Shown: positions 16,620-24,329, numbered from the stretch's first letter. The stretch: 32,617 nt of DNA from Nostoc sp. CHAB 5836 (GCF_020829445.1 NZ_JAIVFV010000072.1:1-32617), one strand, 5' to 3'. A program made the numbers and translations. The notes: generated by a model from the letters alone, not told the origin.

Positions 16620-16661
16620 AAGCGATCGCCGTTCTCGTTGCGGGGGATGCGATCGCTTTTG
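16620..16661 (+). terminator. Paired-HIP1 hairpin followed by Ts
   Basis: AAGCGATCGC (16620-16629) and GCGATCGCTT (16649-16658) form a 10-bp stem, followed by TTTT. It lies between the divergent gene at 16583 and the XRE promoter, so it may insulate the XRE unit from transcription entering from the left. Role inferred from shape. Confidence 0.45.
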
Positions 16662-16683
16662 GTTTTATTTGCTTGAATTGCGG

Positions 16684-16713
16684 TTGTCAATCTTATTTTA
16701 AGTCGAGTAATAT
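16684..16713 (+). promoter_or_regulatory. Promoter of the second XRE regulator
   Basis: TTGTCA (16684-16689), 18-base spacer and TAATAT (16708-16713), with TATACT overlapping as another possible -10. A start site near 16720 would exclude the ATGs at 16718 and supports translation from ATG 16754. Confidence 0.5.
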
Positions 16714-16753
16714 ACTAATGTCAATGGCGGAACGCAATGAAAATAACTTAATT

Positions 16754-17065
16754 ATGACAGCAGTCGATCTACGACTTGTAGCAACATTTCATTGGGATGA
16801 AAGCTTAGGCAATAGGTTGCGGCATCTAAGAGAAGCCAAAGGTTTTAGTCGGAAAGCTTTATCTATAGAAACTCAAAAAACTGGCAAAGCTGTTTCTGAG
16901 TCATATATTCAGCAGTTGGAAACTCCCCTTCTCTTTGCAGGAAAAGAAAGGAGAGGTGAATCACTAACAGTGTCAAAAGATGTGCTTAACCGTATATGTG
17001 AAGCTATGAATATAGATGTAACAGATTTATTGCCATCAGCAAAATTATTTCTCCCCGCCCCTTAA
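16754..17065 (+). CDS. XRE-family transcriptional regulator
   Basis: 103 residues from ATG 16754 (MTAVDLRLVATFHWDESLG); ATGs at 16718 and 16724 are alternatives but sit on the predicted transcription start. The body is a Cro/CI helix-turn-helix: LGNRLRHLREAKGFSRKALSIET, then SESYIQQLETP as recognition region, and VSKDVLNRICEAMNIDVTDLL as the final helices. An insertion with FAGKERRGES lies after the recognition helix. The gene is monocistronic, with its own promoter and a perfect hairpin after the stop. Target unknown; local autoregulation is the simplest guess. Confidence 0.78.
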   Translation: MTAVDLRLVATFHWDESLGNRLRHLREAKGFSRKALSIETQKTGKAVSESYIQQLETPLLFAGKERRGESLTVSKDVLNRICEAMNIDVTDLLPSAKLFLPAP

Positions 17066-17066
17066 C

Positions 17067-17089
17067 GTTTGTTGCGTAACGCAATAAAC
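17067..17089 (+). terminator. Hairpin after the XRE gene
   Basis: GTTTGTTGCG (17067-17076) pairs with CGCAATAAAC (17080-17089), 9 of 10 matches, three-base loop, immediately after the stop codon. No T tract follows, so a terminator or protein-binding palindrome are both possible. Confidence 0.5.
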
Positions 17090-17170
17090 TAAATAGTAAG
17101 GAGAGCAAAGCGCTCACCTCTCAAACAAAAGAAACGTTAAGCATCAAACTCCAGACATAGATTTGAGAAA

Positions 17171-17240
17171 CGAGAACCTCTCGCTGTAGGGCACAGAGTA
17201 CGCAAGGTACGGGTAAAGTCGGCCGGAGGAGATACTCAAG
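17171..17240 (+). other. GC-rich, possibly structured segment in gene-free DNA
   Basis: The 17066-17476 stretch has no convincing gene. Within it, this segment is markedly richer in G+C and holds several small stems: CGAGA-ACC-TCTCG (17171-17183), GTAC-GCAAG-GTAC, and GAGTA pairing with TACTC around GGTACGGGTAAAGTCGGCC. This is the appearance of a structured RNA or its remnant. A HEARO/IscB-type omega RNA or an intron piece are conceivable, but I cannot confirm either by eye. Confidence 0.3.
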
Positions 17241-17410
17241 ATCACTCAATAAATACACTCATACTGCAATTAGGGCAGCCGCTCAATACCTTCTCTAGAG
17301 CCTTGTGCTGTGAATTCTTGCTAGAAAATAACTGAAATTCAGAAATATGAGGCTACGCCGAATCTTTTTGAGAGCGTTGCGGTAAACCACAACGTTGTTT
17401 CACGCAAAAC

Positions 17411-17457
17411 AAAAGGCGATCGCTACGTCTACCAAACTCTGCGATCGCCTTTTTACC
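17411..17457 (+). terminator. Paired-HIP1 hairpin with T tract
   Basis: AAAAGGCGATCGC (17411-17423) and GCGATCGCCTTTT (17441-17453) are perfect 13-bp arms with a 17-base loop, ending in a T run. This has the form of an intrinsic terminator and sits just before the ribosome site of the next gene, perhaps acting as a leader attenuator. Confidence 0.55.
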
Positions 17458-17934
17458 CATTTAAGAGGTATTTCTAATGATGACACAAGTTTCAGCCCCT
17501 ACGCCAACAAAAGATCCGCTAACTACACAGGATCGCCAAATCATTGCAACCATCGTGAATCAGTCGGACTACTCCAAAAACTGCAAGCCCGAAGATGTAG
17601 TGACTATCTGGATCAACAGTGATGATATTGTGTGGGTGAAAATGACCCACGGCTATGCTCGATACCACAAAGAGCCGTTCAAACGTGCAGTAGCAGAGGT
17701 GAAAAAGAGCCTTTCCACTCCAGTAGAGTGCAATCACAAGGAAGAAAAGGAATTAAAACAAGCTTCTGAGAAAATTGGCTTGTTAGGTGATTGTGATTGG
17801 CTATCGTTAAGCGTCCAATACCATTCTGATAAAGTAATCGGTCATGCTGGTTGTTATATTTCCCACAAGGCTCGAATATTAACCCCGCCGGCTGAATGGG
17901 ATTTCACCCTGCCGAAGTGGAATATGCCTGCTGC

Positions 17935-17943
17935 CATCTGTCC
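17935..17943. repeat. Left target-site duplication of the IS4-type element
   Basis: CATCTGTCC directly precedes the left inverted end and recurs at 19359-19367, as expected for a 9-bp staggered insertion. Confidence 0.85.
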
Positions 17944-19358
17944 CATTGGTGTCAAGTTAAGGCAGAAGCCCAAATGTCAAGCGACCTGGCGGCATTGCGT
18001 CGGTGTCGCTGACGAACAGCTTTCACAAGACCCATAGAACGTTGATGCTCAACTAGCCAAGGAATCAGTTGTAGTTGTGAATTGTGCGATCGTGCGCGAT
18101 GGAAAAAATATAAACGGCGTTTCACCATTTCCACGGAAATACGCTCTAACGGCTGCTGTAAAGCGATCGCAACATCAGCACACAAGTCATTCAGAACAGC
18201 GTAGAAAATCCAAGTAGCGTATATTTGCATCTGTACGCCATTAGTGCCACCGACCCAGAGATAGGATAAACCCAACAAACGCTTAGTCAATAAAAATGCG
18301 TCCTCAATTCGCCAACGTCGGCGGTATAATTCACAAACTTCCTGTGCTGAAAGTTGTTGTGGGTCAAGAACGTTAGTCAAATAATAATACCAAGTCTGAC
18401 CCCACAATACGGAAACTAGGCGCATGGGATGGTTGCAAGGGTGAGTATGATGTAATCCCATGTGAATAATTTCATCTTTGTAGTGAGAACCTTGAGAAAG
18501 TACACGTGTGACCCGATATCTCACCTTTTCCTTTTGGCGTGTGAGTACGTATTTACCAGCAGCAGTCAGAGAATCAAACCACTCAAAACCATAAAATCCC
18601 ATGTCTACTATCAGTAAGCCACCAATAGGTAAACGTTCTAACAGTGCTTGCCACCAACGAGTCTCATTTATTTTGGCATCAGCATCATACCAAATTGCTA
18701 CAGGAGTGTGAGTGAAAGCTTCTACAACCATCAGCATCTTTCCGGCTAATACCGTGCCTGTTTTTTCTTGCAGTTGTCCAAAATGTTTTTTCATCGCTTC
18801 TAGTGTTGAAGCATCCCCAATCCAGATGGCAGGAAATCTCTGTGCTACTAATGACCAGGCTGGGGCTAATTCTCTTGCGCTTCTTTTCGCTGATAAACGC
18901 TCTATCACTTGCTCAAAAACTAGTGCAAATAAATGAGCAGGTAAACTATTAAGTCTTTGAGACAACGCTTGTTTACTGACTTTCGTTGCTTCTACCCACA
19001 TTAATCCTTCTATTTCTAGCGATCGCAATACATCCGTAAGATGTTGTACTTGTCGATACACTAGACTCAACACGATTGCTGCCATTACTGGCAAGGTCAG
19101 TACTCGTGAACGCAAGCTCCGTTCTTTGTCTTTTACCCCTTTGAGGTTAGCAAATGTACCTGGGCTGACTAGTTCAAACAGGCGTGATTCTATCTCTTGG
19201 CTGGCTGGGGCAGGTACGCTGACTCGATGGCGAAAATCTGGATTCCCTTGCTTTTTCCGTGGTTTACTCATGGCTATTCTCAACACCCTTGTGCTGAGTT
19301 TATCCATTCAGTTTTACCCTGTTGACAAGATTCTATTTTTCTTAACTTGACACCAATG
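17944..19358 (-). mobile_element. Intact IS4-family insertion sequence, 1415 bp
   Basis: Both ends carry the same 18-bp inverted sequence CATTGGTGTCAAGTTAAG, and the element is flanked by the perfect duplication CATCTGTCC. It contains one transposase gene with a complete DDE motif. The perfect duplication, the intact ends and the uninterrupted frame point to a recent insertion. Confidence 0.9.
17952..19307 (-). CDS. IS4-family DDE transposase
   Basis: 451 residues, full length for the family. The catalytic triad is visible: D165 in IWIGDAST, D235 in LLIVDMGFYGFEWF, and E335 in the signature Y(2)R(3)E(6)K, here Y328, R331, E335 and K342 (LYRRRWRIEDAFLLTK). This signature is specific to IS4-type elements. 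The start may be ATG 19307 or the internal MSKPRKKQ at 19271. The protein cuts and pastes its own element by binding the 18-bp ends. The frame has no interruption, so it should be active in principle. Confidence 0.93.
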   Translation of the reverse strand: MDKLSTRVLRIAMSKPRKKQGNPDFRHRVSVPAPASQEIESRLFELVSPGTFANLKGVKDKERSLRSRVLTLPVMAAIVLSLVYRQVQHLTDVLRSLEIEGLMWVEATKVSKQALSQRLNSLPAHLFALVFEQVIERLSAKRSARELAPAWSLVAQRFPAIWIGDASTLEAMKKHFGQLQEKTGTVLAGKMLMVVEAFTHTPVAIWYDADAKINETRWWQALLERLPIGGLLIVDMGFYGFEWFDSLTAAGKYVLTRQKEKVRYRVTRVLSQGSHYKDEIIHMGLHHTHPCNHPMRLVSVLWGQTWYYYLTNVLDPQQLSAQEVCELYRRRWRIEDAFLLTKRLLGLSYLWVGGTNGVQMQIYATWIFYAVLNDLCADVAIALQQPLERISVEMVKRRLYFFHRARSHNSQLQLIPWLVEHQRSMGLVKAVRQRHRRNAARSLDIWASALT

Positions 19359-19367
19359 CATCTGTCC
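19359..19367. repeat. Right target-site duplication of the IS4-type element
   Basis: CATCTGTCC directly after the right inverted end, identical to 17935-17943. Confidence 0.85.
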
Positions 19368-19716
19368 AGACTGCGAAGGACATGGGTGCGGTAACTGTGG
19401 GTATCGCGGGACTCGTGCAGAAGACTTGTGCGAACCAGTGGACGACTATCGACTGACCTATGTAGGACGCACTGACCTTCAGACGGCTCACAACGTATAT
19501 CTAGATGGTAAGTTCTTGGGAATTGTCTTCAAGGTTAGAAACGCTGATGAGTTATGGGAAAACGACCCGAAGACTTACTATTGGCGGTGCGGCGATGGAG
19601 TACGGTACTGGAGCATCAGGGAGGCTGTTGAATCCTTTGCCCTAGCTCCGGTGACTAGTGAAGTGCCACACGTTAGCTTAGAGTTAGCGGTAGCGTAAAA
19701 TTAAAGAAATCTGAAC

Positions 19717-19749
19717 AGTGGACAGGATAAATTAGAAAAACTGTCCACT
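19717..19749 (+). terminator. Hairpin after the split gene
   Basis: AGTGGACAG (19717-19725) and CTGTCCACT (19741-19749) form a perfect 9-bp stem with a 15-base A-rich loop, 18 bases after the stop of the IS-split gene. No strong T tract follows. Probable terminator of that gene. Confidence 0.5.
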
Positions 19750-19862
19750 TACCAATTTGAAAACAAGATCCTTTATTTAAATGTAAAGATAGAAGCAAAT
19801 CTAAAATTTTTGCGCGATCAAACATTACGTCGGCATCAGTTCAAACTTGAAGAGATAATACG

Positions 19863-20480
19863 ATGTTTCAAGCTTCACCAGAACTAGTTACTTTTGAAGA
19901 ATTTCTAGAGTGGAAACCAGAAAATGGCAGATATGAATTATATAAAGGAGCAATAGTAGAAATGCAACCAACAGGAGAACATGAGCTAGTTAGAGCATTT
20001 TTGATTAGAGAACTTAATTTTGAGATTCGCAGGTTTAATCTAGCTTATACCATTCCTGGTCAAGTATTAGTCAAATCAGTTGATAAGAAATCTGGTTATA
20101 TTCCAGATGTATTAGTATTGAATCTTCCTAACTTGGTCAATGAACCACTCTGGAAAAAAGCATCAACGGTTACTCAAGCAGAATCAATTCCATTAGCCGT
20201 GGAAGTTGTAAGTACAAATTGGCGTGATGATTATTTTCTGAAATTTGGTGAGTACGAGGAAATTGGGATTCCAGAATATTGGATTGTTGACTATGCTGCT
20301 CTTGGTGGAAAGCGGTTTATTGGGAATCCTAAACAACCGACAATATCAGTTTATGCTTTAGTCGAAGGTGAATATCAAGTTACTCAATTTCGAGGAAATG
20401 ACCGGATTCAATCACCTACTTTAAGAGAGCTAAATTTAACTGCTGAACAAGTTTTTCAAGCTGCTTTAGGACAGTATTGA
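19863..20480 (+). CDS. Uma2-family (DUF820) PD-(D/E)XK-fold protein
   Basis: 205 residues. The family pattern is clear: TFEEFLEWKPENGRYELYKGAIVEM at the start, YIPDVLVL with PD at 81-82, LAVEVVSTNWRDDYFLKFGEYEEIGIPEYWIVD with E114 of the active site in an E-x-V form, and a C-terminal domain ending LNLTAEQVFQA. Uma2 proteins are restriction-endonuclease-fold proteins present in dozens of copies in Nostocales; their substrates are unknown. The length is typical and the frame intact. The preceding hairpin at 19717 separates it from the split gene. Confidence 0.9.
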   Translation: MFQASPELVTFEEFLEWKPENGRYELYKGAIVEMQPTGEHELVRAFLIRELNFEIRRFNLAYTIPGQVLVKSVDKKSGYIPDVLVLNLPNLVNEPLWKKASTVTQAESIPLAVEVVSTNWRDDYFLKFGEYEEIGIPEYWIVDYAALGGKRFIGNPKQPTISVYALVEGEYQVTQFRGNDRIQSPTLRELNLTAEQVFQAALGQY

Positions 20481-20557
20481 TTAAGACTAATACTTTCCAA
20501 GTCAACGAAAGCGATTTTGGTATTGGTATAAACTATCCTTCGCAATTTGTCCTTTGA

Positions 20558-21472
20558 ATGACCCAAAAATTTTATAGTCTGTTTGTTGAGCATTATCTTG
20601 AAGGCTTGCTTTCACCATTAGGTAGCGTAGAAGTTAGCGGCGTAATAACCGGTTCAGAAAGGCGGGGAATTGTTCTGTTTTTTCCGAAAGGGACAATTAA
20701 AACCGAAAGACACCCACTTGGATTACTTGCTAAAGTTGCTCAAAGTGATTGTTCAATAGAAGTTTATTATGAGCAAATTGGTGAAACAGAAGTCCGAAGC
20801 TGCCTACATAAACTTTTAAATGTCTTTTCAACTTTGAACTGTCGGTCATCTGCAGAAGGGAAAACTTTAGATGATGATGATGATGATGATAATTTACCTC
20901 GTTTGTGGATTTTAGTACCATCAGCTTCGCCAGATTTACTCAAAGGTTTTGGCGCACAATTAGAGCTAGAAAACTGGACTACTGGAATATACTTTCTGCC
21001 TAATGTTTTTAGAATTGCAATAGTAGCTATTAACCAACTACCAGTTACTTCAGAGACGCTATGGTTGAGGCTTTTGGGACGGGGAACAATTCAAAAGCAA
21101 GCAGTAAGTGAAATCATTGCGCTTCCTTCATCTGACCTTGTACGCCGGAATGTACTGGAAATAATTTACAGGTGGCGTATCAGTGTAATGACACAGACAG
21201 AATTGACCAGAGATGACCAGGAGTTGATCATGAACTTAACTCAAGCTTACGAAGAAGCAAGAGCGCAAGCGGTACAGGAGGGAGTAGAGCAAGGACAACG
21301 CCAAGTTGTAGAAAACTTGTTGAGATTCCGGTTTGGTTCTGTTGATGAAGAACTGTCGAGAGTCGTTGATAGTTTGTTGCAGTTATCACCAGATGACTTT
21401 GCGAGAATTTTACTGGAATTGTCTAGTTTATCCCGTGAAGAGTTATTAGCAAGATTTGTTTCACACGGATAG
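20558..21472 (+). CDS. DUF4351-containing protein
   Basis: 304 residues, ATG 20558. The C-terminal 55 residues (VENLLRFRFGSVDEELSRVVDSLLQLSPDDFARILLELSSLSREELLARF) match DUF4351, usually found at the end of cyanobacterial Rpn/PDDEXK proteins, preceded by the helical QAVQEGVEQGQRQ linker. The N-terminal 200 residues carry FFPKGTIKTERHPLGLLAKVA, LWILVPSASPDLLKGFG and LPNVFRIAIVAINQLP; I see no intact catalytic E-x-K. A run of seven Asp at about 105-111 is encoded by a GAT microsatellite. It starts 77 bases after the Uma2 gene. Function unknown. Confidence 0.78.
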   Translation: MTQKFYSLFVEHYLEGLLSPLGSVEVSGVITGSERRGIVLFFPKGTIKTERHPLGLLAKVAQSDCSIEVYYEQIGETEVRSCLHKLLNVFSTLNCRSSAEGKTLDDDDDDDNLPRLWILVPSASPDLLKGFGAQLELENWTTGIYFLPNVFRIAIVAINQLPVTSETLWLRLLGRGTIQKQAVSEIIALPSSDLVRRNVLEIIYRWRISVMTQTELTRDDQELIMNLTQAYEEARAQAVQEGVEQGQRQVVENLLRFRFGSVDEELSRVVDSLLQLSPDDFARILLELSSLSREELLARFVSHG

Positions 21473-21482
21473 CTCAATTATA

Positions 21483-21542
21483 AAAATAGCGAACGGTATT
21501 AAGCGCTTTTGTAACGGCAAGAGCGCTATTTTATTGCCGATT
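21483..21542 (+). terminator. Hairpin after the DUF4351 gene
   Basis: AAAATAGCG (21483-21491) pairs perfectly with CGCTATTTT (21534-21542), with a 42-base loop. The 3' arm ends in Ts, compatible with an intrinsic terminator for the gene ending at 21472. Confidence 0.45.
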
Positions 21543-21627
21543 TCACCCTGAAAACATTAGAACTAAAGGCTACGCCAAAGCACGGTGAAGTGCTATCTAG
21601 AATCTTTATCATAGACATGAAAAACTC

Positions 21628-21656
21628 TACAGCCATACTTAACTTGTATAGCTGTA
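21628..21656. other. Imperfect 11-bp hairpin
   Basis: TACAGCCATAC and GTATAGCTGTA are inverted with one mismatch around a TTAACTT loop, 28 bases before a decayed gene. It may be a relic of a terminator, an operator or a small mobile repeat; the sequence does not decide. Confidence 0.35.
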
Positions 21657-21683
21657 AAGAAAAATCGATTCAACCCAAAAATT

Positions 21684-21919
21684 ATGGCACATATAACAGT
21701 TATATCTGGTAAAAAAGTTTAAATTGCCCAATTTCAGACTTTACTCCTCACAAAAACCACGCCATAAGTAATTGAATTAGCTGATTATCGGCTTGTGTAT
21801 CTTGATGGAGATTTCCCAAAAAACTACCTTGTATTCAAGGGGATGAGCAGCTTGGAATTGGTGGAAAGAGCATCAAATATGGTGAGGCATTTGATGCTGC
21901 TCTTGGTTTAAAAGATTGA
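21684..21919 (+). pseudogene. Decayed small gene related to the IS-split gene
   Basis: From ATG 21684 the frame reads MAHITVISGKKV, then TAA, continues IAQFQTLLLTKTTP, a second TAA, then ADYRLVYLDGDFPKNYLVFKG. At the G4 run 21839-21842 it shifts by one base and continues DEQLGIGGKSIKYGEAFDAALGLKD to TGA 21917. The last part resembles the C-terminal domain of the gene split by the IS4-type element (DYRLTY..., YLDG..., and a final Y-x-x-x-EAF/EAV helix). Two stops and one frame change show that this copy is dead. Confidence 0.6.
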
Positions 21920-21939
21920 AAGAAATTAGGAACATAACG

Positions 21940-22236
21940 ATGAGTAAAGTTCAGCAACATTCAGAGGCTTGGAATGCGTTGATGGGATTAGATAAGCGCC
22001 ATTATATCTCAACTGGATTTTATGCCCTTGGTGACGCTTATTTAATAAGTGGAAAAGACCCGAAATACAAAAACATAATTGTCCTTGTAGAACATCGGCA
22101 GAAGACGCAGATTAATCATTGGGAATACCAGTGTAAGAAATCCGAATGTTCTCAGCAAACGACGATAGAAACTAACGGTGACGATGGTCAGGGTAATCTC
22201 AAACGCAAAGCGCCATCGCTAAAAGTATACAGTTAG
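21940..22236 (+). CDS. Small hypothetical protein
   Basis: 98 residues from ATG 21940, chosen because TTAGGAA lies about 8 bases upstream; an earlier start at 21916 would overlap the decayed gene. Sequence: a polar N-terminus, NALMGLDKRHYISTGFYALGDAYLISGKDPKYKNIIVLVEH, and a Cys-containing YQCKKSECSQQ segment followed by a polar tail. No recognised domain. It is the first of three closely spaced small ORFs on this strand. Confidence 0.5.
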   Translation: MSKVQQHSEAWNALMGLDKRHYISTGFYALGDAYLISGKDPKYKNIIVLVEHRQKTQINHWEYQCKKSECSQQTTIETNGDDGQGNLKRKAPSLKVYS

Positions 22237-22274
22237 CTCAAGAGAAAAGAAACGCTACGCTAATCAGATGAAAT

Positions 22275-22484
22275 ATGACGACATTAGAAAAAGCTTTATT
22301 CTCTGATAACAGAGCATCTGCAAGTGTGCATGAAGAATTAGATCAAATTTTTGGTGCGCTGGCAGATTTTAAAGAACGAAACCCTCTTTCCTTCAATTTC
22401 CTGTGTGCTAACAGTGGGGATTTAACACTTGGTGATGCAATTCAAGCGTTGGCACAAACATTGGAAGTATTAGAAGAAGGATAA
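22275..22484 (+). CDS. Small acidic hypothetical protein
   Basis: 69 residues, mainly helical and acidic: SVHEELDQIFGALADFKERNPLSFNFLC, then LTLGDAIQALAQTLEVLEEG. No recognised motif. It starts 38 bases after the preceding small gene, and its final codons include the AGAAGGA that acts as ribosome site for the next broken ORF, so the three were probably one transcript. Confidence 0.5.
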   Translation: MTTLEKALFSDNRASASVHEELDQIFGALADFKERNPLSFNFLCANSGDLTLGDAIQALAQTLEVLEEG

Positions 22485-22489
22485 CAAAG

Positions 22490-22682
22490 ATGAAACTCAA
22501 TCCTGTTTATGATGCAAGACTGCTAAATCCATCAAAAGTTTACCTTTCTTGATGGTGCTTTTTACCAATACTTACACCAATCAGGCAGTGAATCTCATCC
22601 GCAATATGTGTTTAGACATTTGCCTACTCCAGGACACAAAAAGAAAGCGGACATAGTTTTGAATCTTGCTTCAAGAAACTAG
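22490..22682 (+). pseudogene. Frameshifted small hypothetical gene
   Basis: Starts at ATG 22490 with AGAAGGA upstream and reads MKLNPVYDARLLNPSK, then shifts at the A4 run 22534-22537. In the next frame it continues FTFLDGAFYQYLHQSG and GHKKKADIVLNLASRN to TAG 22680. Removing one A restores a single 63-residue product. In the original frame it stops at TGA 22550. Unknown function; the balanced composition of both halves supports a real ancestral gene. Confidence 0.5.
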
Positions 22683-22869
22683 GGAAGTTGGAAAAATTCT
22701 AGTTTCATCTACTCAAAAAATTAAAGAGAAAATCAACAAGTTAAATTAATTGCGAGTTTCTCCGATACAGGAAGTACAGGCGCTTCGTATTTTGGTATGC
22801 AAAGGTGAGGGTGAGTGTCGGCGGTACTTGCGTTCGCTGTTAGTGAATCAGAGGAAGAATTCATAGAGT

Positions 22870-23244
22870 TCAGGCACTCAGTGATTTCAGTTCTGTACGT
22901 GATATTTCCAAAACTCGCTGTAACCAATACGAAATTTCAACAGATGCAGATTGCTTTTGTTCAGCATCAGTCCAAATATTGTCCCAATGGAATAGCCAAC
23001 GAGTCAGAAGACGAACTAAATCAACTAACTCACAGGCTCGGTCAATATCATCTGCTATAACCATATCTGGCACAGTCCACTCAATAAAGTATCTGCTTTC
23101 ATTAACCAAAGCCAGTATTAAATCCTCTGATAAGCCTTGAGTCCACAAAGATTGAATCTGTGACAAGTGTGTAGCTAAATGATGTAAACGGGTAGTCACA
23201 TCATCTTGCATAAAAATTTGTTGCTTTGGTGTCACTTCGATCAT
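22870..23244 (-). CDS. Partner of DUF5674, copy 2
   Basis: 124 residues, same family as the protein at 9678-10040: it shares FMQDDVTTRLHHLATHL, the YFIEWTVPDM core and LVRLLTRWLFHWDNIW. It overlaps the DUF5674 stop by ATGA exactly as in copy 1. The two partners are well diverged, so the duplication is not recent. Function unknown; the fixed pairing and coupling suggest that the proteins act together. Confidence 0.72.
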   Translation of the reverse strand: MIEVTPKQQIFMQDDVTTRLHHLATHLSQIQSLWTQGLSEDLILALVNESRYFIEWTVPDMVIADDIDRACELVDLVRLLTRWLFHWDNIWTDAEQKQSASVEISYWLQRVLEISRTELKSLSA

Positions 23245-23573
23245 AAATTTCCTAGGAATTCGTTAATCAGTTGAGCTACCCTTTCTCTAATATTAGAGTC
23301 CAATATCTCCATTGACCTATTTTGCCGGGGACGAAGATTAACCATCGACTCATAAATGATTTTTCCAGTTATTGGCATAAAACTGGCAGCCCAGATATCT
23401 TGTTGTCTACTGCCGTCAGAAAGCAATTTTTCTTCACAATCAGCGTGTAGACCACCACCACCAACCAGCACCCGACGCTCGATATCGATTGCTGTTTTGA
23501 TGTAGAACTTGTGAGAACGCAGCATTTGTTCAAGTTGAAGAGGGGTAGCACGTTCGCGTAACAGCAAAATCAT
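23241..23573 (-). CDS. DUF5674 family protein, copy 2
   Basis: 110 residues with the complete family sequence, starting MILLLRERATPLQLEQML, then IKTAIDIERRVLVGGGGLHADCE, QQDIWAASF, and NLRPRQNRSMEILD. This copy shows where the true N-terminus of copy 1 should be. It is coupled to its partner by a four-base overlap. The operon has only two genes here, unlike the three at 9.4-10.4 kb. No enzymatic motif is recognised; the conserved His and Cys in LHADCE and the Arg-rich RPRQNR could be functional. Confidence 0.85.
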   Translation of the reverse strand: MILLLRERATPLQLEQMLRSHKFYIKTAIDIERRVLVGGGGLHADCEEKLLSDGSRQQDIWAASFMPITGKIIYESMVNLRPRQNRSMEILDSNIRERVAQLINEFLGNL

Positions 23574-23743
23574 TTAAATCATAACCTTTATCAGGGAAAG
23601 GCATTTCAATTGTGAAACAGAATTAATTATCAGCAGCGATTGGGGTTGGATATTTCGGTTGAAAAGACATGGTGCAAAGTCAATACTTGGAACTTTGCAC
23701 TATTGAAAAAGAAGTCAGAATTCACATCGTGGCTTGTTCTTCA

Positions 23744-23974
23744 TCACTCTTGGTTGCTGTGCTTTTCTCGCAAAGATTTGTTAATTAAGCGTTTGTTACT
23801 CCCTTCAGCGTGGACAGCAAATCCTTTCTCCCAAAAAATGCGGTGTAGTTCAGCTGGTTTCCATCCCTCAATGACCGCTAAAGCTTCAGCTTCAGCCAGC
23901 AATGCTGTTGGCACATTGATTTCAATGCGTGTCATTTTTGGTGCGTTGGTTTCTGGCATTGTTTCAATAGTCAT
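23744..23974 (-). CDS. Small ribbon-helix-helix-like DNA-binding protein
   Basis: 76 residues from ATG 23974, which has AAGGGT about 6 bases upstream. MTRIEINVPTALLAEAEALAVIEGWKPAELHRIFWEKGF has the strand-helix-helix pattern of CopG/Arc-type repressors, with the basic tail NKRLINKSLREKHS after it. It is divergent from the HTH gene at 24085 with about 110 bases between them. Likely a local repressor or plasmid copy/partition regulator; the fold is a pattern-based call. Confidence 0.55.
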   Translation of the reverse strand: MTIETMPETNAPKMTRIEINVPTALLAEAEALAVIEGWKPAELHRIFWEKGFAVHAEGSNKRLINKSLREKHSNQE

Positions 23975-24039
23975 AAATTTACCCTTAATTATCGGGTTTC
24001 TTGTGGGTTTATTGCCCACTATTTTCTAGAATTTAGTTT

Positions 24040-24069
24040 ATCATAAATATGTTTCTAAACAGCTAACAA
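24040..24069 (-). promoter_or_regulatory. Promoter of the ribbon-helix-helix-like gene
   Basis: On the minus strand TTGTTA (24069-24064), 18-base spacer, TATGAT (24045-24040), about 65 bases upstream of ATG 23974. Confidence 0.45.
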
Positions 24070-24084
24070 GGGGTCAAGAAGCTT

Positions 24085-24300
24085 ATGCACCCATTAGAAC
24101 TACGTAACAAATGGAATTTGACTAACTATCAACTGGCCGCTGCCATCGGTAAAACTGAGCAAACCATTAAACAATATGCATCTCGGACTGGGACTAAAGC
24201 TCATCGTCAGCCACCTTTGTGTGTCTTTCTTCTTTGCTCAGAATTGGACTCAAAATGGCAGCAACAGGGATGTCCCAGTCTAGTTTTTGTTGCTGCTTAG
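24085..24300 (+). CDS. Small helix-turn-helix protein
   Basis: 71 residues. The N-terminal part MHPLELRNKWNLTNYQLAAAIGKTEQTIKQYAS is a compact helix-turn-helix of the XRE/sigma-like kind; the rest (RQPPLCVFLLCSELDSKW) gives a helical tail. A purine-rich AAGGGGTCAAGAAG precedes the start and a hairpin with T tract follows, so it is a monocistronic gene. Target unknown. Confidence 0.6.
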   Translation: MHPLELRNKWNLTNYQLAAAIGKTEQTIKQYASRTGTKAHRQPPLCVFLLCSELDSKWQQQGCPSLVFVAA

Positions 24301-24329
24301 TATACAAATTCATATACATTTTCGACTAG

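Larger units (their letters stand above)
17477..19698 (+). pseudogene. Zinc-ribbon-like hypothetical gene split by an IS4-type element
   Basis: The 5' part (17477-17943) and 3' part (19368-19698) join in frame when the element and one copy of the 9-bp duplication are removed, giving 798 bases and a 265-residue product. The junction reads CPDCEGHGCGNCGYRG, a cysteine-rich knuckle that the insertion destroys. The N-terminal half contains VVTIWINSDDIVWVKMTHGYARYHKEPF; the C-terminal half has DYRLTYVGRTD, VYLDGKFLGIVFK and YWSIREAVESFAL. AAGAGGT lies 8 bases before ATG 17477. I do not recognise the family; the C-terminal part resembles the decayed gene at 21684. It is not functional in this copy unless the element is excised precisely. 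Confidence 0.8.

Noticed and set aside
17395..17622. Plus-strand ORF of 75 codons overlapping the start of the split gene
   Set aside because: It runs through a terminator-like hairpin and is out of frame with the well-supported gene at 17477.
17944..19358. Two separate genes at 17477 and 19426
   Set aside because: Both halves join exactly in frame once the IS element and one target duplication are removed, so they are one interrupted gene.
22733..23060. Short overlapping ORFs on both strands after the small-gene operon
   Set aside because: They cover the 3' end of the DUF5674 partner and gene-free DNA; composition is irregular and there is no ribosome site. I see nothing functional in 22683-22869.
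23640..24029. Plus-strand ORF of 129 codons
   Set aside because: It is antisense to the ribbon-helix-helix-like gene, which has a ribosome site, a promoter and a better composition.
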